A DNA stretch of 64,000 bases from Iris pallida (Eukaryota; Streptophyta; Magnoliopsida; Asparagales; Iridaceae): NCBI GenBank assembly GCA_029216955.1, contig JANAVB010044018.1, positions 2,823,359-2,887,358 of the forward strand, given 5' to 3'. A program made the translations under genes and the position numbers. Below the pieces are notes generated by a model. The model was given only the letters and a program-made list of their open reading frames with translations, was not told the DNA's origin and ran no database searches. Shown piece by piece: positions 30,930-45,400 of the stretch (its first letter is position 1; each line of letters starts with the position of its first letter).

Positions 30930-30943
30930 GTGTTCTGGTAGTG
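30930..30943 (-). repeat. CACTA right terminal inverted repeat
   Basis: On the minus strand it reads CACTACCAGAACAC, followed inward by AT-rich subterminal sequence with ATTAGCGACGCC. The flank after it is TTT, a possible 3-bp duplication that cannot be tested without the left end. Confidence 0.8.
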
Positions 30944-32952
30944 TTTGCCGAAGTGAAACCTGAAAGTCACAACAGGTTAGTTGACTTCTAGACAAGGTTT
31001 CATCTACTTTTTCTCGCCCGGTTGACTTCAAACCAAAACTATAATTTACCGCTATGTGTTGACTTCATTTTTTGATCGTTGGATCACACAATTCTAAGCG
31101 ATTTGTCCGTGACATCGATTCTACGACAACGTGTCCAGAACAGACTAGATCTGTTGTGAGTAGATTTTTGCCTACTTTAGTTAGTTTTGATCTTCCTAAT
31201 AAGTTTTATCAGAAACTAGACATCAAGAGATTTTCAATGGATATCTATTTGCTGAGTTTTGAGTTGGTTTAGTATTTACTAAAATTCTTGACATCTACCA
31301 TAAAATCGTAACTCCGAAAATTATATGTTCTTTGAATCCAAAAGTCTTGATACTTCATATAAATTTACTAAATTATTTGTTGTGCAAGGTTTGATGTTAA
31401 AAACACTATTTTAACTAATCTCTGTAATTTTTTCAGAAATTAATATTTTTAATAATTTATTGTTTTGGGGCTCAACTAGTAGGTCGAATGTGGTAATAAT
31501 GTCGTAGAATTGACATGGACCTATTGTGCTTGAGTTTCCACCATTAAAATAGTATTTTTGGTAATATAAAGACATTTATAATTATTTTCTGGAAATTAAA
31601 TTTATTATTTTATATTAGTTATAGCTTATTTTTATAATAAAGTTTGGTACTATATATGTTGTATGGTGTTGTACCGACATCATGACAACTATTGGGTATA
31701 AATACTAATATAGTCTATAAGTAGTAAGTCGAGATAGAGTATTAATAATAGTGTATTATTATAGGTAAACTTGGAGGAAGTAACGAAGACACTGGAGTTG
31801 GTCAAGCATACGCTAAGACAACGGTTATATACAAGTGTACCTTGGCATGGTTATAGATTGTTCCTTTTCTTTCTTGTTGTTTACTTTGTTAGCATTGAAT
31901 GACGTAGAAACGTCGATACTTAATGTCCGTTAGCAAACAGGTACCGATGTCATAATGATGACACCGAGTATTGACATTAGGCATTTCGTGCATATTGATG
32001 TGTCTATTGACACGATTGACCACATGACACAGACACGTTCATGATGCGAGGTTTACATGATTATTCGTGGTATTGACTTCATAGTTGCATTCTAGATTGT
32101 TTATCATTTTTGTTATTGTTATCGAGATAACCGTATGGACTTGATATTGCTAGATTCTAGACATGGGGTTGGGGAGAAGTTGACTACACGATTAGACACA
32201 TTATCGTGTGGCTTGTTATCGTGAGCTTTTGCTCTGTAGCAGAGTAGAGGTTATCACTATCGTGCTTTTATTGATTGTCCTTAGTTCCACGACACAGTAC
32301 TAGGGACAATAACCTGCTAAGGAGCTTATGAGCATTAGTGGTGAAGTATGATATTCTAGGAAAGATTCTCACTTGCATAACACCTAGACCAGATACATAA
32401 GTTATCTTACTTCATATTTTCATGTCTATACCATAGCATATATATTATATACCTTGCTAGTCCCCTAAGGACCTGACTATTTCCCAGGCTTAAACGGAGC
32501 TGAAGACTACCTTGAGATTTACGGTTCGGGAGCTGAGACTGAAGACATAACAGGAGGACGATCTAGTGCCAGAAGATTTCTCTTGAGACATGTCATTTCC
32601 TTATTTAAACTTGCTACTTTATTTCGTTTCATCACAGTAGACTTGTAGTTGTCTATTAATTATTTTTCTTTTCTGTGGTTTCAGGATGTCTTTTGCCCGC
32701 ACAGACATTATCACTTTTACTGCTGGATATTTGCTATATTATTCTTATTGGACTTGATATCTTTGTGGACTATTATTATGTAGATGTGATTAGTGATATA
32801 TCTGTGGACTGTGTTGTGTTTCTGGGTTGATTATCATGATTTACACCTTAAGCACTTTGCTAATGGGCTTGTTGTGAGGTTGGCCTATTGGTGATTGCTG
32901 CTGGCATGTATTTGTATACCTGGTCCTACGTATTTGGGACTTGGACGTTACA
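30944..32952 (+). repeat. LTR I, 3' part (plus strand)
   Basis: It ends GGACGTTACA at 32952, followed by a tRNA-Ile-like PBS. The conserved U5 block lies at 32460-32488, 465 bp from the end, as in the other long LTRs. The LTR start is not visible; the CACTA element probably sits inside it. No gene is present; the frame at 31072-31272 is not supported. Confidence 0.6.
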
Positions 32953-32960
32953 TATTTTTG

Positions 32961-32978
32961 TAGTGGTCCATACAGGTC
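32961..32978 (+). other. Decayed tRNA-Ile primer-binding site of element I
   Basis: TAGTGGTCCATACAGGTC differs from TGGTGGCCCATGCAGGTC at three sites, all G-to-A or C-to-T. It is separated from the LTR end by 8 nt. Confidence 0.72.
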
Positions 32979-33173
32979 TGTACATTAAATCACATCAGTT
33001 ACATTACTGTACCGACGTGAAACTGCAATTATAATAGGAAAGACCCATAGGATCACATCTACATACCTTCATTGTTACACACCCTTGATATCTATATATC
33101 ACTTTCAAAATTATTGCTTGAATTGCATCCTGCCTGATATCATCTGTCGTAGCTTATATTTTTCATGTAATGA

Positions 33174-33544
33174 CTCATTTTGACTTGACACCACTACTGG
33201 TTGGAGGTTCTTCACCCAATCAGACAATCCCGCAGCTTCGCACCCACGGAGGTTAAGGAGAGAGGATATCCCACGAATGCCATCACTGCCACCGATGCTG
33301 CTAAAGATGTTTCCCCAGCTTGGACAAAATATACATCCGCCATAGTTGTTCTAGACCTTCTACGTAATGATGTAAGCGCAGCAGCAGATCTAGTTGGAGA
33401 CACAGCAGAGACAGACGGAGAGCATGGATAATCGTATCGTAGCAACTTTAGAGAGGGAGACTCCACCAGCTTGACAGCCATCGACGGAGACATTTGCTAA
33501 TTTTTGCCAGTTGAAACCAACCCAATTCTCGGGCAAGGAGGAGC
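33174..33544 (+). pseudogene. 5' fragment of gag of element I
   Basis: The stretch after the PBS carries the beginning of a gypsy gag: VLDLLRNDVSAAADL with GDTAETDGE (about 33345-33420), then in another frame RIVATLERETPPA, a stop, and ETFANFCQLKPTQFSGKEE (about 33490-33543), the usual opening of the capsid domain. It has at least one frame break and one stop, and is cut at 33544 where the LTR of H begins with TGTAAACC. Confidence 0.6.
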
Positions 33545-34136
33545 TGTAAACCCCTTAAATTTTACTATATATTTTTTAATTTTTATTTGAGTACTTATAC
33601 ATCGAGTACGAATACGTACGAAGTATTAATTATTTTTATACACCAGTTTTTTAATTAGATTTTTTTATAAATATAGAAAATAAATATTTGGTTCGATATA
33701 ATATGAAGTAAATATTTTCATTTGTTTATATAAAATATGTCGTCCCAAATTTGCCAAACTTATTATTATTTTTATTAAAGAAATACTTTTAATTTGATAT
33801 ACAAGTATAGGTACTAATTTCAAAAGTAATATTTATGTAAATAATTTTTACTATTTGCGTGCGATGTACATGAAAATAATTCATGCATATTTTGTAAATA
33901 TTTTGTTTTTAGAAATAGTTATTCTAAATTATTTTAAAGTATTTTAAATTAATTAGAATTATTTATAATTTATAAAAGGGTATTTTAAATTAATTTTTAA
34001 TGTTTAAATATTTATTGTGATTTAGATTGAGATTAGATTTTATTGAATTAGTTTTAAATCGATTTAAATTAAATGCGCGATTTATCTATAGGGGTTTAAA
34101 ACCGTCAAAATCCCTATCTAACTAGGAGCCCACCTC

Positions 34137-34146
34137 CTATATAAGG
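34137..34146 (+). promoter_or_regulatory. TATA box in the LTR of H
   Basis: CTATATAAGG lies downstream of the U3-like AT-rich region and upstream of a CT/C-rich leader. Confidence 0.55.
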
Positions 34147-34947
34147 AGAGCACCTTTGCTCTTTTTCCTAAAAGTTTCACAACCCAAAATTCATCCACCC
34201 AAAAGTGTCGTGCATCGTGTCCGTGTCCACCACTTTCCCTTTGTCAGTCGTGACGGCCTCGGGTTCGACCCCGGGTGTCTTTCCACTATATTGTATAGAC
34301 TACATATACAAAATTTTTCCATCCCCATGCCCGATACACCGAACACGATACCAAAACACCAATTTTTTGTGTCGGATACCCCGACACAATCTAATCCCCA
34401 AATCCTAAACTTTAAACCTAACCCTAATCGAGCCCTAACCTCCTGCCGCGGCCGCCGTTATCCAGTCCCCCGCTCGGCGACCACATTGTCGTCCCTGCCC
34501 TGTCGTCTCCGCCGTAGCTGTCCTTTCTTCCTCGTTCTCGACCCTTCAACGTCCCGACTACCACCTCTTTCCCCAACTCCTCGTCGGACCACCACCAATA
34601 CTCACCATCACCATCATCAACAAATCCAACCCCCATCTCCTCCACCTACAAACCACCGCAACCACCATCACGGCGACCCCTACTCGCCGCCACCCAGAAA
34701 AAGAAAAAGCCCTAAATAAACCTACCACCTGTCGGATCCGCAATCCCGGCCTCTCATCGCCACCTCAACGTCGCGTCAGTGGGCGACGCCGATGCCGTTG
34801 CTGTGTTGTTGTGACTTCACCAACCCGGAGTCTCCTTGTTAAGCTTGAGCGCCGCTTCTTCCGCCATCACGTTCGCATCCAGTTCCTGACCAGCACCCCC
34901 GCGACGAGGTCGAGATCAGTCTTCATCTTCTCTCCCTTCGTCTCTCT

Positions 34948-37900
34948 CCCTCTGTAATGCCTCAGTTTCAAAATACGTACGACTAGAAGATCGGATACAT
35001 GCCAACTACATATCGAGATGACTCCAACCCAACTCGAATACGTATAAGCTGTCTTGTTGTTCCAAATCAAATATTTCTTAATCTACTAAATATCAATAAC
35101 AATAACGAATTGTGTGCACTAAGGTTGATTAGACCGTAATACACTAATTCCAGAATAGATAAATATATTATAGTGGATCCCCAATAATATATTTACCATG
35201 AACAAGCTAGAAGAAAGATAAGACTTGTAAAAGACTAGGCTATAGTAACAGCTAGAATCAAATATAGGACAAAATATAAATAAGGAAGAGAATGATAAGA
35301 GCAACAACTAAATATACCTAAAGTCTTGGCAAAGCAACCATCATCCATCAATGCACTAAACCTTGGTAACTTAATCTAATACCTGGAGAGATCACCAGGT
35401 CCTCAGGGGACTAGCAAGATACATATAAATATGCCTATTGTAACAGTAATAATCATGCATGAAAAGACAAAAAAGTAAAACATGTAACAATCAATAAAGA
35501 TGTCTTAATACCGTAACGCTATGGGACGCTCCCGATATCTAGACAAAAGAAAAAGTCTCTACTACCGTAATGCCATGGGACACTCCCCGTCCTAGAGACA
35601 AGATAACAGGTTGGTAGTCTCTAACACTATAACGCCATGGGACACTCCCAGTCCTAGTGATGGAATAACAACTTAATAATGAGTCTCTTTCCGTAATGCC
35701 ATGGGACGCTCCCGATCTAGAGATGATAAGGCCAACAACAAACAATCAATCACGACTATAGGTCAAGTTAACTCAATGGAATGGAGACTAAGGACTAGCA
35801 AATATCGTCAAAATACTCACATGAAACAAACAGTGACACATGAAGAACAATTAAGGAACGTGCACGTAAAATAAGAAAATAACAATGGCATAAACATAAG
35901 AAACATGTAATCAAGTAAGACTGAGAAGAATAACAATATAAAAAATGCATGAATAAATTGTACAATTCGCAAGGTATACTTGCCTGGTGGTAGCATGCAA
36001 AACCAACAATATCTAATCACATAGCGAGACACAAAAGTCAAACTCCTACACATGTCTTCGGATGCTGAAACAGACATCACCAACATGTTTGGTATACCCA
36101 TAAGTTCAATTATAGACACAGGGGCAAAAGTATAATTTTGGTTCAAAATAGTATCCGTTGTTGTACCCACTTTGCACCAAAAAATGTGCCAAAACCAATG
36201 GTCTCTAAAGTCAACAAACTATATACCTACGAGTCCAGCTTTCGATACGCACTCAACAGTATATTCAGATTTGGATTCCGATAAGCCGTGCACAAAATTG
36301 TCCGTTGAGTCGGGTCGTAGGCTGCCAAAATAGCGTTCTGGTCGACCTTCTCAGAATCGACCAAGCTTGGCTCACAGGACCAAAAAAATGATACGAGTCC
36401 AATGGCACAAGTTTCATTGCGATATGAAGCACGTGCACAAAGTAATTGAAATTTTTGTAAATTGGCTGATACGGTGCACCACGACCGATACACATCGAAT
36501 TCGTCATGCACACGTAACCAATTCGAGTTCCATCAAAGTGCACACGTCCGTAACATCCGTACACACCTTTCGAAGTTCATAGGCTACGACATAGTTGCCC
36601 AATTTGTCGGAATGGACCCCGTATTAGGAAAAATTCAAGTTTTTCAAAACAAATTTTCATGTTTTTTCCCTCAATTTTGAAAATGAAGTTCTTGATGTTA
36701 AATAGATGAAAATAAAAACTACCAAAGACTTTTCAAAGCTGTATAGGTTGTCATTAAACCTATTCAGGTACTTTCCTAAAATTATTGATGGATTGGCGAT
36801 TAGTCGCCTTCCGAAATAGGTGTTTGAAATAGTTTTGGTTTTGTTTCACTATCTACAAAAATTGGTTTTTTCGAGTTTTGGAACTCAATTTTTATTTGAA
36901 CTAATACCTATCATAATATTCTAATTAACAACAGTTGAAGAGGGTTAACTCGACTAAGCGTAAGATTTTACGTATCAAATTTACATCAATCAAGTAGAGA
37001 GAAAAGTTACCGCAAAGTAGCGTTGGTTGCTGTTGATCCGCTACGACTGCTGTAGATTCAGTGTGCATACGACAAGGGGGTCGCTTTTGTGTCGGCCCTG
37101 CCTAACGGTCGTCCGTCGATACACGGATGCGAAGGCGATGGCGCCGGGTAGGGGTTGGCGAGGTCGAACATGGTGGTGGCCGAGGCGTTGGCGTTATTGG
37201 CAGCAAGTCTGCGACTATAGGTGACAAGAGAGAGAAGCACGTGGTTTAGGTATATATGCGATGGCTTGTGGAATAACATATGGTGATGATAGGCTCAAAT
37301 AGAATTTGAATAAGATTTGATATGTGTATATATTCAAAAGATTTATATATAAGCAATACTTAGTCATGTATGTATATGCTCTTTTTGTATATACATATTA
37401 ACTAGAAAATAATATATAGGATTGTAGTAGTAGTTTAGAAAAAAAAAATTCCATAAAAAATAAACATTCAATATCAAATGATATTTATATTATATATAAC
37501 AACTATTTATAAAAATTAATTATTAGACCATTTAAATAAATACCAATATAAATATATACAATATATATCTTCATGGACATCTTTAGACGCACTACATGAA
37601 TATGTGTTTAGGTTTGGTTTGGGTCCAGTCCGGGCTAAATTGGTACAGCCGGGTCATCTAAAAGTCATAATCTTAATAAATAACTAATTAAATCATATAT
37701 ATGGGTCATGTCACAACTTTGACTTGTTTTCCTAGTTGGGACACACATATGGCTCAGTCTGCCCTACCATGGCTAAGACACTAGTCAAAGCACACAACTA
37801 CACTAGCCGTGCAAAAATTCTTAGTCGATATGTATCTCAAAACTTACCCATGACTAGGGCCATATATATATAGCATTAGGCTATTATAAGTATAATCATA

Positions 37901-38504
37901 TATATATATACAAAATTGTATATAAATCTATTTGGCCTAAAATAAATTTAAAATAACTCTACTAAGTCATGGCAACCTAACATGGCTCTACCAAGTGGGG
38001 TTGGCTAGGTTATGGTCTAAATATATTTTCTAATCAAATCGAACTCGAAAACTCAACCCATGAGTCTCTTGTATCATATGCAAATAAATAGCCCATGGCG
38101 ACTCGATTGAGTAGCACACCCTTGGTATGTGTGTCATAGATTCAAAATGGGTCAAAACTATATATTGGGTCAAATGGTTTTAATCTATGCCGAATTTTGA
38201 CCTCATGTTGGAAGTTAGGTCTAGAATTACAAATGGCCTAAATTTGATCCAAAGGTGTGCAAAATCAAAAGAATATTAGGAGACAAGTTTGGATGGGACA
38301 TGATATATCAAATTGAAGGTGAAGTTGTCTAATTCAAACTCATGAAGGTCGTTTCGAAAGGTTGGTATTTCTTGTGCTCCAAAAATCAAAGCTACGAAAA
38401 AGTACGTCTATAGTCATAATTAAGAATAAAATATAATCTAATAAATAGAAATCATATAAAATAAATAAAAAATAATGTCCAAAAATTAGGGTGCTTACAC
38501 CCTC
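34948..38504 (-). mobile_element. Solo LTR F with 5-bp target duplication CCCTC
   Basis: The LTR occupies 34953-38499 (3547 bp; on the plus strand TGTAATGCCTCAG...GGTGCTTACA) and is flanked by CCCTC at 34948-34952 and 38500-38504. No internal sequence adjoins it, so it is a solo LTR left by recombination. It carries the U5 block (35382-35411), four interspersed copies of a GCCATGGGACACTCCC motif (35514-35725) and the 530-bp block shared with E and G (36110-36640). No gene is present. Confidence 0.88.
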
Positions 38505-41306
38505 TCGTCTTCTTCTTTCCCTCTTCAAAACTTCTCTCTCTCGATCTCTTCAAAACCTCTCTCTCTTTCATTCAAAAGAAAAAAGGGGAACACACCAGCT
38601 GAGGCTGCTGTGTGTGGATTTTCTTTTTTTATTTTTTTCTTTTCTTTCTTGTTTTATTATATTATTAATAATAAATATTTTTTCGTATACAGTATATAGT
38701 ATATTTATAGTTAAGTTATATTTGGGTAGTATGGTTATTAATAAAAGTAATTATCTGGGAATTTTTAATATTTTCTAAAATTCATATCATGGCCTACATC
38801 TATATTTCAAAATTAGGTTTTAGCCCCAAAACAAGAAATAAGGTTTTTTTTAAGTATTATAAATGATTTTTGTCTTATATTTCAAACAGAGATTATATTT
38901 AGGTGGTTTTAATATATGTTATACAGCTATAAGTATTTTCTAAATAGATTGGGCCTAGTATATCTTGAGTTTTAAGATATGATTTTGTGGACGTCTACAT
39001 ATATTCCCTAAATAAGGTTTCTAATTTGGTTTTATAAACACTTTCTAAAACTATAAATTATTTTTTACTAATAAACGAATGATTTTGAATATTATAAATA
39101 TTTTTCTAAAATAATATAAGTATTTTCTCTATAAAATCTCATTTATTATCATGGCTGATCATGACTAATCGAATTTCCTATTCTCTTGCAAAAATAGACT
39201 TCCTTATGTCGACCCTAGTTAATTGGACTGTTCTGGACTCAATGGAACAGTCTGTGCCATCATCGAAGGCCATATTGCGAAGTTGTAATACCATAGTCAA
39301 TTCTATGCCATCTTGATCATCACAACACACCAGGCACCACACCAGGCAAGTATACCTTGCCAAGTTGTATATTCATATAAACAATTATTTCTTGTAATTC
39401 ACTATTTCCTATATTTGCTTTTCTCTACTTAGTAGTACATGAGTTGTTAGATATTTTCCTACCTTGTATCTTGTGATTTTGTTGTAGTTATCATGATTCA
39501 CATGTCTAGGCGTATCTTCTTTACTTGTGTTCATATGTCATTAGCCATTGTTGTCACTTACACAACCCTCGAGACCTTGTTTTTGTTTTAGAAAGTAGAA
39601 CCACGAGGTGGGGAGAACGATTATATGTGTATGAGATGCTTTTTCTTGTTTTATTTTTTAAACTAGTGTCCATGAAGGATAGGTTATATTGCTATCCTAG
39701 CGGCCACGAAGGTCAAGGGTTTGACTTGTTTAGCTGTAGTACGCTGAGGGCTATGGTGGTTGATTCTGTTCTTTTGGAAGTTCACGCACACGTGGTTGCT
39801 CTCATACACGTACCATGATTAGAATAGTTCCAGCCTTTGTACAATTCATTCTGTTAAGTTGTTCATGATTCTGTTTTATATGTTATATATGTGGCATGTT
39901 TTATGTATGTTGCTAGTCCCCTGAGGACCTGGTGATCTCTCCAGGTGTATGTGTTTTCTTGACTTTTTTGTAGGAGTTGTCGCCAGGATCGTGATCTTCT
40001 CCTTCCTATCGAAGAGGGCGTGCTCTTGGATAACGTTGTTGCTTATCTTCCTATTTTTGCTATTTTCTCCTTTCAAGTTTCATGTTGGTAGTGGATTTAT
40101 CTCCATCCAACAACTTGTATAAATGACAGTTTCATATTTGATTTATAATATCATCCACATCTCTTATTGATTCCATTTTCGAACTCTCGTTTGACTGCCT
40201 TAAATTGCATCTTGCAGTATTCTTTTTCTACCGAGAGTCTTATTTTTTGTGCTTAATAGAGGTTAGGAAGATGACATGTATGCTCCATTGATTTAATTAC
40301 ACTACTAGTTGAACTTTTGTAAGTTGGGTAGTATGCCTCACAACCTAGCATCCCACTATCCTTACAACCCATTATTGAATGACACTAATAGGTTTATCTA
40401 GAGGTCCCTAACCCATTTTGTTGGCAAAAGCATTAGGCAAGACGACAGTAGGATGACTGTAGAGATACAAACACCGGAAGAGACTTAGATTTTTGAAGGA
40501 ACTTGAACTATTTATACTTTCTTTCACCATCTCACATACTTATATTTTGGACTATCGTGAGTTTTGTAATCTTATTCTTTTATGGAGTTTGTTCAAGACA
40601 TATATTTTATTGGGTGCACCCACTAACATATTGTTTAATCAAAACTGGTGTATTATGGTCTGATCAACCCTAGTGCACTTGGTTCGCTCTTCATATGACT
40701 AATCTACGCAGATTGGGATATAATTGACTTAGTTTATTAGACTAATATACTTACCCTCTAGACAGGTACGAGCATATCGTATTGGGTCGCATCCGTAACT
40801 GCGTTGACAACCCTTTTTGAACTATTCAATCGCCTTTGAACCCCGTATTTGTATTCGATTACGTCCTCCTTAAACTCTTTATTGTCTTACGCCTTCACCT
40901 ATTTCGGAAAGACAAAACCCTCGTGCTTGAGGGATGATAAATATATGTGTAGTACTATGTATGAATCCCACAAGCCAATTGCATTATTAGGTGGTTATCT
41001 TTTGCGATTAAGAAGAATCACATGTGATATAACCTAAGTTAAAACCTTCAAGGACTAGTGAGCCCTATTAAATAATTTAGAAAGTTATTACCTATTTAGA
41101 CGTTACACCTTGTGATGTTCAAATTTAGACACTGTTTGGGATGTCATGTATGCGATCATCTATCTATTGATCTTATTTTTTAATCCAAATTGCTTGTTTT
41201 TGTTAAATGTTGTTCCATCTCCATCGTGTTATCATAATAAGAAAAATCCATCTACCTTCTCAACCCTACCTACCCTAGTTAATTTTTAATTTAAAATACA
41301 AAATTC

Positions 41307-42208
41307 TGTTTACAAAAAATAAAAGTTTTTCGAGAAAATTTAACTATAAACTAAGAAAGAAAGTATAAGGTACAATTTGATTCTGGGGAAGTACAACTGT
41401 AGGAATCTGATTAGAAGACGATCACTTTATCCCTTGGATGATGCGATGTCAAAGGAGAAAAGCTCTAGAACGTGCTACGAAAGTGATGGAGAAGTACCGA
41501 GAACTCTTGTCAGAAGACTATAATCATTAATGATGCCTTGAGAAATGATTTGGAACTTCTTTTATAGAGTTTTGGGGTAACTGTCAGACAGTTACAATGG
41601 TTGGCACACAGTCTAAAATGCACAGATTTGTACATTATTTTGTGCACCATATTCTATTTCACCCATTCGTACGAACGATTAGCTTAACTACATGGGACAC
41701 ATGGCATTCTGTAAGAGAAATGAGCTTGATTATGGGTAATGTAGCGTGTACGTTCTTCGAGATTAGTGGCATGTGCACCACGTCATCGTTAACTTCTTCT
41801 GGATGATGATTGATTGATTAGCGCCAGTAAATGAATGGCGTATCCTGTTGATTGGTGCCAATTGTAAAATATGCTGAGCGTTGGGTCTGTGAGGAGTTAG
41901 TCACTTTATGCCATTGATAAATGGCGAGGAGTAACTGACATTATCATTATGACAGATCTGACCGGATCCTCCTCGAGCATCGCGCACTCGGGATTCAAAA
42001 GGATTTTCTCCATTGCCGTATTGTCAGTCATTATGATGGACGACTTAGCTTCTCAAGGAAGCTCGCCACGTGGCGGCCCGTACTATCTGATGTCAGGCGC
42101 CATTTGATGATAGGCGCTATTTGATACTAGGTGCCATTTGATAGATATGGCCTAGCGCTATCTGTGAATGGCGCTATGTATTGTTTTGATTTTTTTTAAG
42201 ATTCTACA
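41307..42208 (-). repeat. Element J 3' LTR (902 bp)
   Basis: It is recognisably homologous to the LTR of A at both ends but diverged in the middle. A minus-strand TATA (ACTCTATAAA) is at 41561-41570. The PPT follows at 42209-42220. Confidence 0.78.
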
Positions 42209-42357
42209 AGACCCCTTCAATGTTTTCAAATTTCAAAATTTTTAAAATTTGAAATACTTTGAATAAGAAGCGTTTCAGAAGATTTTGCGTGCACAGAATC
42301 CCAACCGACTTGCCGTTTCATACGAGATTTGTGCGACCGTTACACACAGGCTTATGC

Positions 42358-42365
42358 TATAAATA
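42358..42365 (+). promoter_or_regulatory. TATA box of the antisense gene of J
   Basis: TATAAATA is at the same place relative to the LTR as the aORF-c promoter of A (about 150 bp versus 245 bp from the LTR edge). It is followed by a GA microsatellite and the ATG at 42486. Confidence 0.6.
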
Positions 42366-42375
42366 GCTCATTGAG

Positions 42376-42378
<3 letters not shown>

Positions 42379-42422
<44 letters not shown>
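42379..42422. repeat. (GA)n microsatellite in the antisense gene leader
   Basis: About 22 GA units lie between the TATA box and the ATG. GA tracts in plant leaders are common binding sites for GAGA-binding (BBR/BPC) factors. Confidence 0.95.
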
Positions 42423-42427
<5 letters not shown>

Positions 42428-42485
42428 CTCAATTTTTTTCTCTTGAGCTTTTTTTTACCTTGGAAGCTTTTTCCAACCAAAATCA

Positions 42486-45400
42486 ATGGTGCCGAAGAGA
42501 TCCGCAACGGAGGAAGACAATGGTGTCATCGAAGCTTCGTTGTAAGCTACGTCATTGAGGGTGCCAAGGCATGCGCCGCCGTCGGCGAGAGCTGAAGAAG
42601 CTAACCCTGCTCCCGAAGGTAGAGGATCGGTTGGGGAAGACGAACCACAGCCAACATTATTCATATACAGCATGAACCATAGCCACTGTCAACCGCCTCT
42701 TTCAGAGTGTTGGTTGGTGCTGCACAAATCTTCAAAATGTGCCACCTCTTTCAGAGTGTTGGCCTAAAACACATCGATCATAATCTCACGAATCGTGCAC
42801 TCTTTGTTTTCTCAAAGTGTACGACACGCTATGTATCATGATTTTGACAACATTGTACTGTTTTATGCATGCACAAACTAGGAACTGTCATAGTACATGC
42901 ACAAACTAGAAACTGTCATACTGCATGCACAAAACTAGAAACTGTCATACTACATGTGCAAATTAGGAATGGTCATACTGCATGCACAAAACTAGAAACT
43001 GTTATACTGCATGCAAAAACTAGGAACCGTCATACTGCATGCAAAAACTAGGAACCGTCATACTGCATGCACAATCTAGAGACTAGAACTCTGTGTATTG
43101 CGACATCCATGATTTGTGCAGAGCTAAAAAAATCACTTAAATTTCCTTGATTTGTAAGAATACTCTTTCATAATTTTAGCTCTTATTTTCTTTTGCAATT
43201 GACCTCAGGGAAGACCCTCATGCTGAGATACCGGCTTCTGCTTTCCGTGTATCAGAATATTAGAAAGACTTTTCACATGTCATGTTCCCACAGTTTGACC
43301 CTGACGGACAGACTACCAGAAGAGCTCTCCTAGAGTCCCAAGATGAAAGGACTTTGCTGTGCTTAATGAACGGTGAACCTTTTCTAACTGTGGATCAGGT
43401 GCCCCATAAGAAACCAACATTCTTATTTGGAGAGGCCATTGATGATGCCTCTCATCCCAAGATGAAACGAGAATCTCGGGCCTTTAAAAGAGGAGATAGA
43501 CTAGTATATCTCACAGATATGGCGAGGAACCTGTCTCTGTCCCGATACGCCCATGCCAGCTATCCTTGAAAGATGTCATGGGATATAACTCTATTCCAAC
43601 AGGCTAAGGTTGGACGGATATATCACAGGTTTGGGAACTAGAGGAGAGACATATTCTTCAGTTCTTCTGAGAAACACAACACACACTTAAGAGGTTTGAA
43701 GCCAAGTTGTGTGCCGACCGAAGATTTGTCTTTGATTATACCGGTCAGAATGCCCTTGTTTGCCAACACCCATGCTGCAGCAGAAGGAGATTATCATGAC
43801 CCAAACCTAAGGCTGACGGGTTTGATGCATCCAGACATTAAGCACTAGAACCAATTCTCAGTATGGGCTTTGAACAATTTTAAGGACAAATTGCTTGAGT
43901 TGGGACTTTATGAAGCTGCCTTGACCACCTCTTGTGGCATCCACACCAACACAAACATGTTACTAGCCTTGGTGGAGAGGTATAATAATAGAACTGGCAC
44001 CTTCGCTACTCTTCATGGGGAGATAGGCTTCGTCCTGTATGAGATGCTGTTTTTGTCGCAATGCCAATGGGTGAGAACCCATATGAAGAGTATGTGCCAG
44101 CTGAAGAAGAACTGGAGGCTCTGATCAAGAAGAACTCCCAGATGGTGGCAATTTCGATGAGTTGTTATATCATTTCATGATTTACACTTACCTCTATAAG
44201 AGCAAGGCAGCCGAGACATGCTATACGTCCAAGTGGTTGCTATACCTCTTCTTAGGCCATGCCGCAGAGAACAAGGTGCAAGAACATCTGGAGTATGAAC
44301 CTCATTTCTTTGATCTGCTCGACAGCCACACAATCGAAAGACTGATATAAGAGTCCGGATATATTGATAATGAGATAGAAGAAGACTGGCATGGTTGTAC
44401 CATCGGCACCCCTATCGAAACTTATATAAGACAAGGTAGTATAACCATGTCTCAGGAAGCTACCTTGGCGGGCTTCCTTTCTCTTTAGTTGTGACTGTTT
44501 GTGGTTCCCAGAGCCAGCACAGTCGATTGCATCCACCGAGGCATGCTGTTCATTGCAGTACGTTTGGTGTTCCGGTACAAGATGGATATCCTCTTCGCCA
44601 TGACTAGTCGACTGAATGAGGGTCTCCGTTCATTCACAACCACTATGATGGAGAAACCCGATTCTCGAGACGACTTTCCTCGTACCGAGATGCCGTTCAC
44701 TTATTTGTTCGGCTGGTTGATACTACACCATCCCTCTCTGATGGATCTAGCCCTCGGTGCTACTGGAGGAGACTTTATTGGTAGATATGCCACATCTCGA
44801 TGGAAGGTGGACTCACTTTTTGACTGTAGAAGGCGCTGAATATGGACTCCAACTGGAAGTTCTTTTGTGTCGCTCCTCCACCTGGATATGGGACCTCCCC
44901 GACCCCTCTCATAGATCTAGAGCCAATTGGGACCCGTCCACCTCCAGCAGCCTTCTCTTGGTTGAAGGTGTTCAAACCTTCCCATCTGGTGTATCGGTTC
45001 GAGAATGAGTGCTTTCTAGAACCATACTTGCCTAGCCAATTCGCTCGTCAGTTCAGCTACAACCAGATGCATGTCGAAAATGCGACCATCTGCCTTCAAG
45101 CCTTCCGACATTTGATCGATGGGGCTCGAGGATGGAGATACTACAGTGCGAGAGGCACAAAAGCTATATTTACCATGTCCTTCGTTACTTTTGAGGTAGG
45201 CCCGCATATGTTAAATACATACACAAATTTCTACACCTCAGCCAACACCTTCTTTGAAGGTTATTCCCTATCAGATAGCTTTGTTGGCGTGAGAAGGTCA
45301 CGAGAAGGGACCGTAGCTACCGTGAAATTTGCAGAAGTCGAGGAGAATGTTCTCGCTGACGATCCTACAGAGGTTGCACATGTTGGTTTCTACGACGAGG

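Larger units (their letters stand above)
27380..30943 (+). mobile_element. CACTA (En/Spm) DNA transposon, decayed, right terminus present
   Basis: The right end reads, on the minus strand, CACTACCAGAACAC (30930-30943), a typical CACTA terminus. Inside are a tnp2-type transposase pseudogene and a spliced second ORF of the Ptta/En/Spm type. 27380-28330 is a subterminal-like region with two palindromes. No matching left terminus is visible, most likely because element B inserted in this end and carried the rest out of the window. Confidence 0.78.
33545..41306 (+). mobile_element. Element H: rearranged LTR-element remnant (plus strand), host of solo LTR F
   Basis: It starts TGTAAACCCC after GGAGC, in the gag of I. 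The first part (33545-34947) is an LTR-like segment with AT-rich U3, TATA box CTATATAAGG at 34137-34146 and GC-rich R/U5. It continues at 38500 after solo LTR F. 39330-40130 matches the U5 side of the K LTR (U5 block on the plus strand at 39916-39945), and 40150-40960 matches the internal sequence of K at 60880-61540 in reverse. The LTR end and PBS between them are deleted. No coding region is credible: the 187-codon frame at 34156 is low in complexity. Confidence 0.5.

Noticed and set aside
34156..34719. 187-codon frame that could be a host gene
   Set aside because: It is His/Pro/Ser-rich, low in complexity and in the R/U5-like part of an LTR after a TATA box; no domain is seen and LTR F interrupts what follows.
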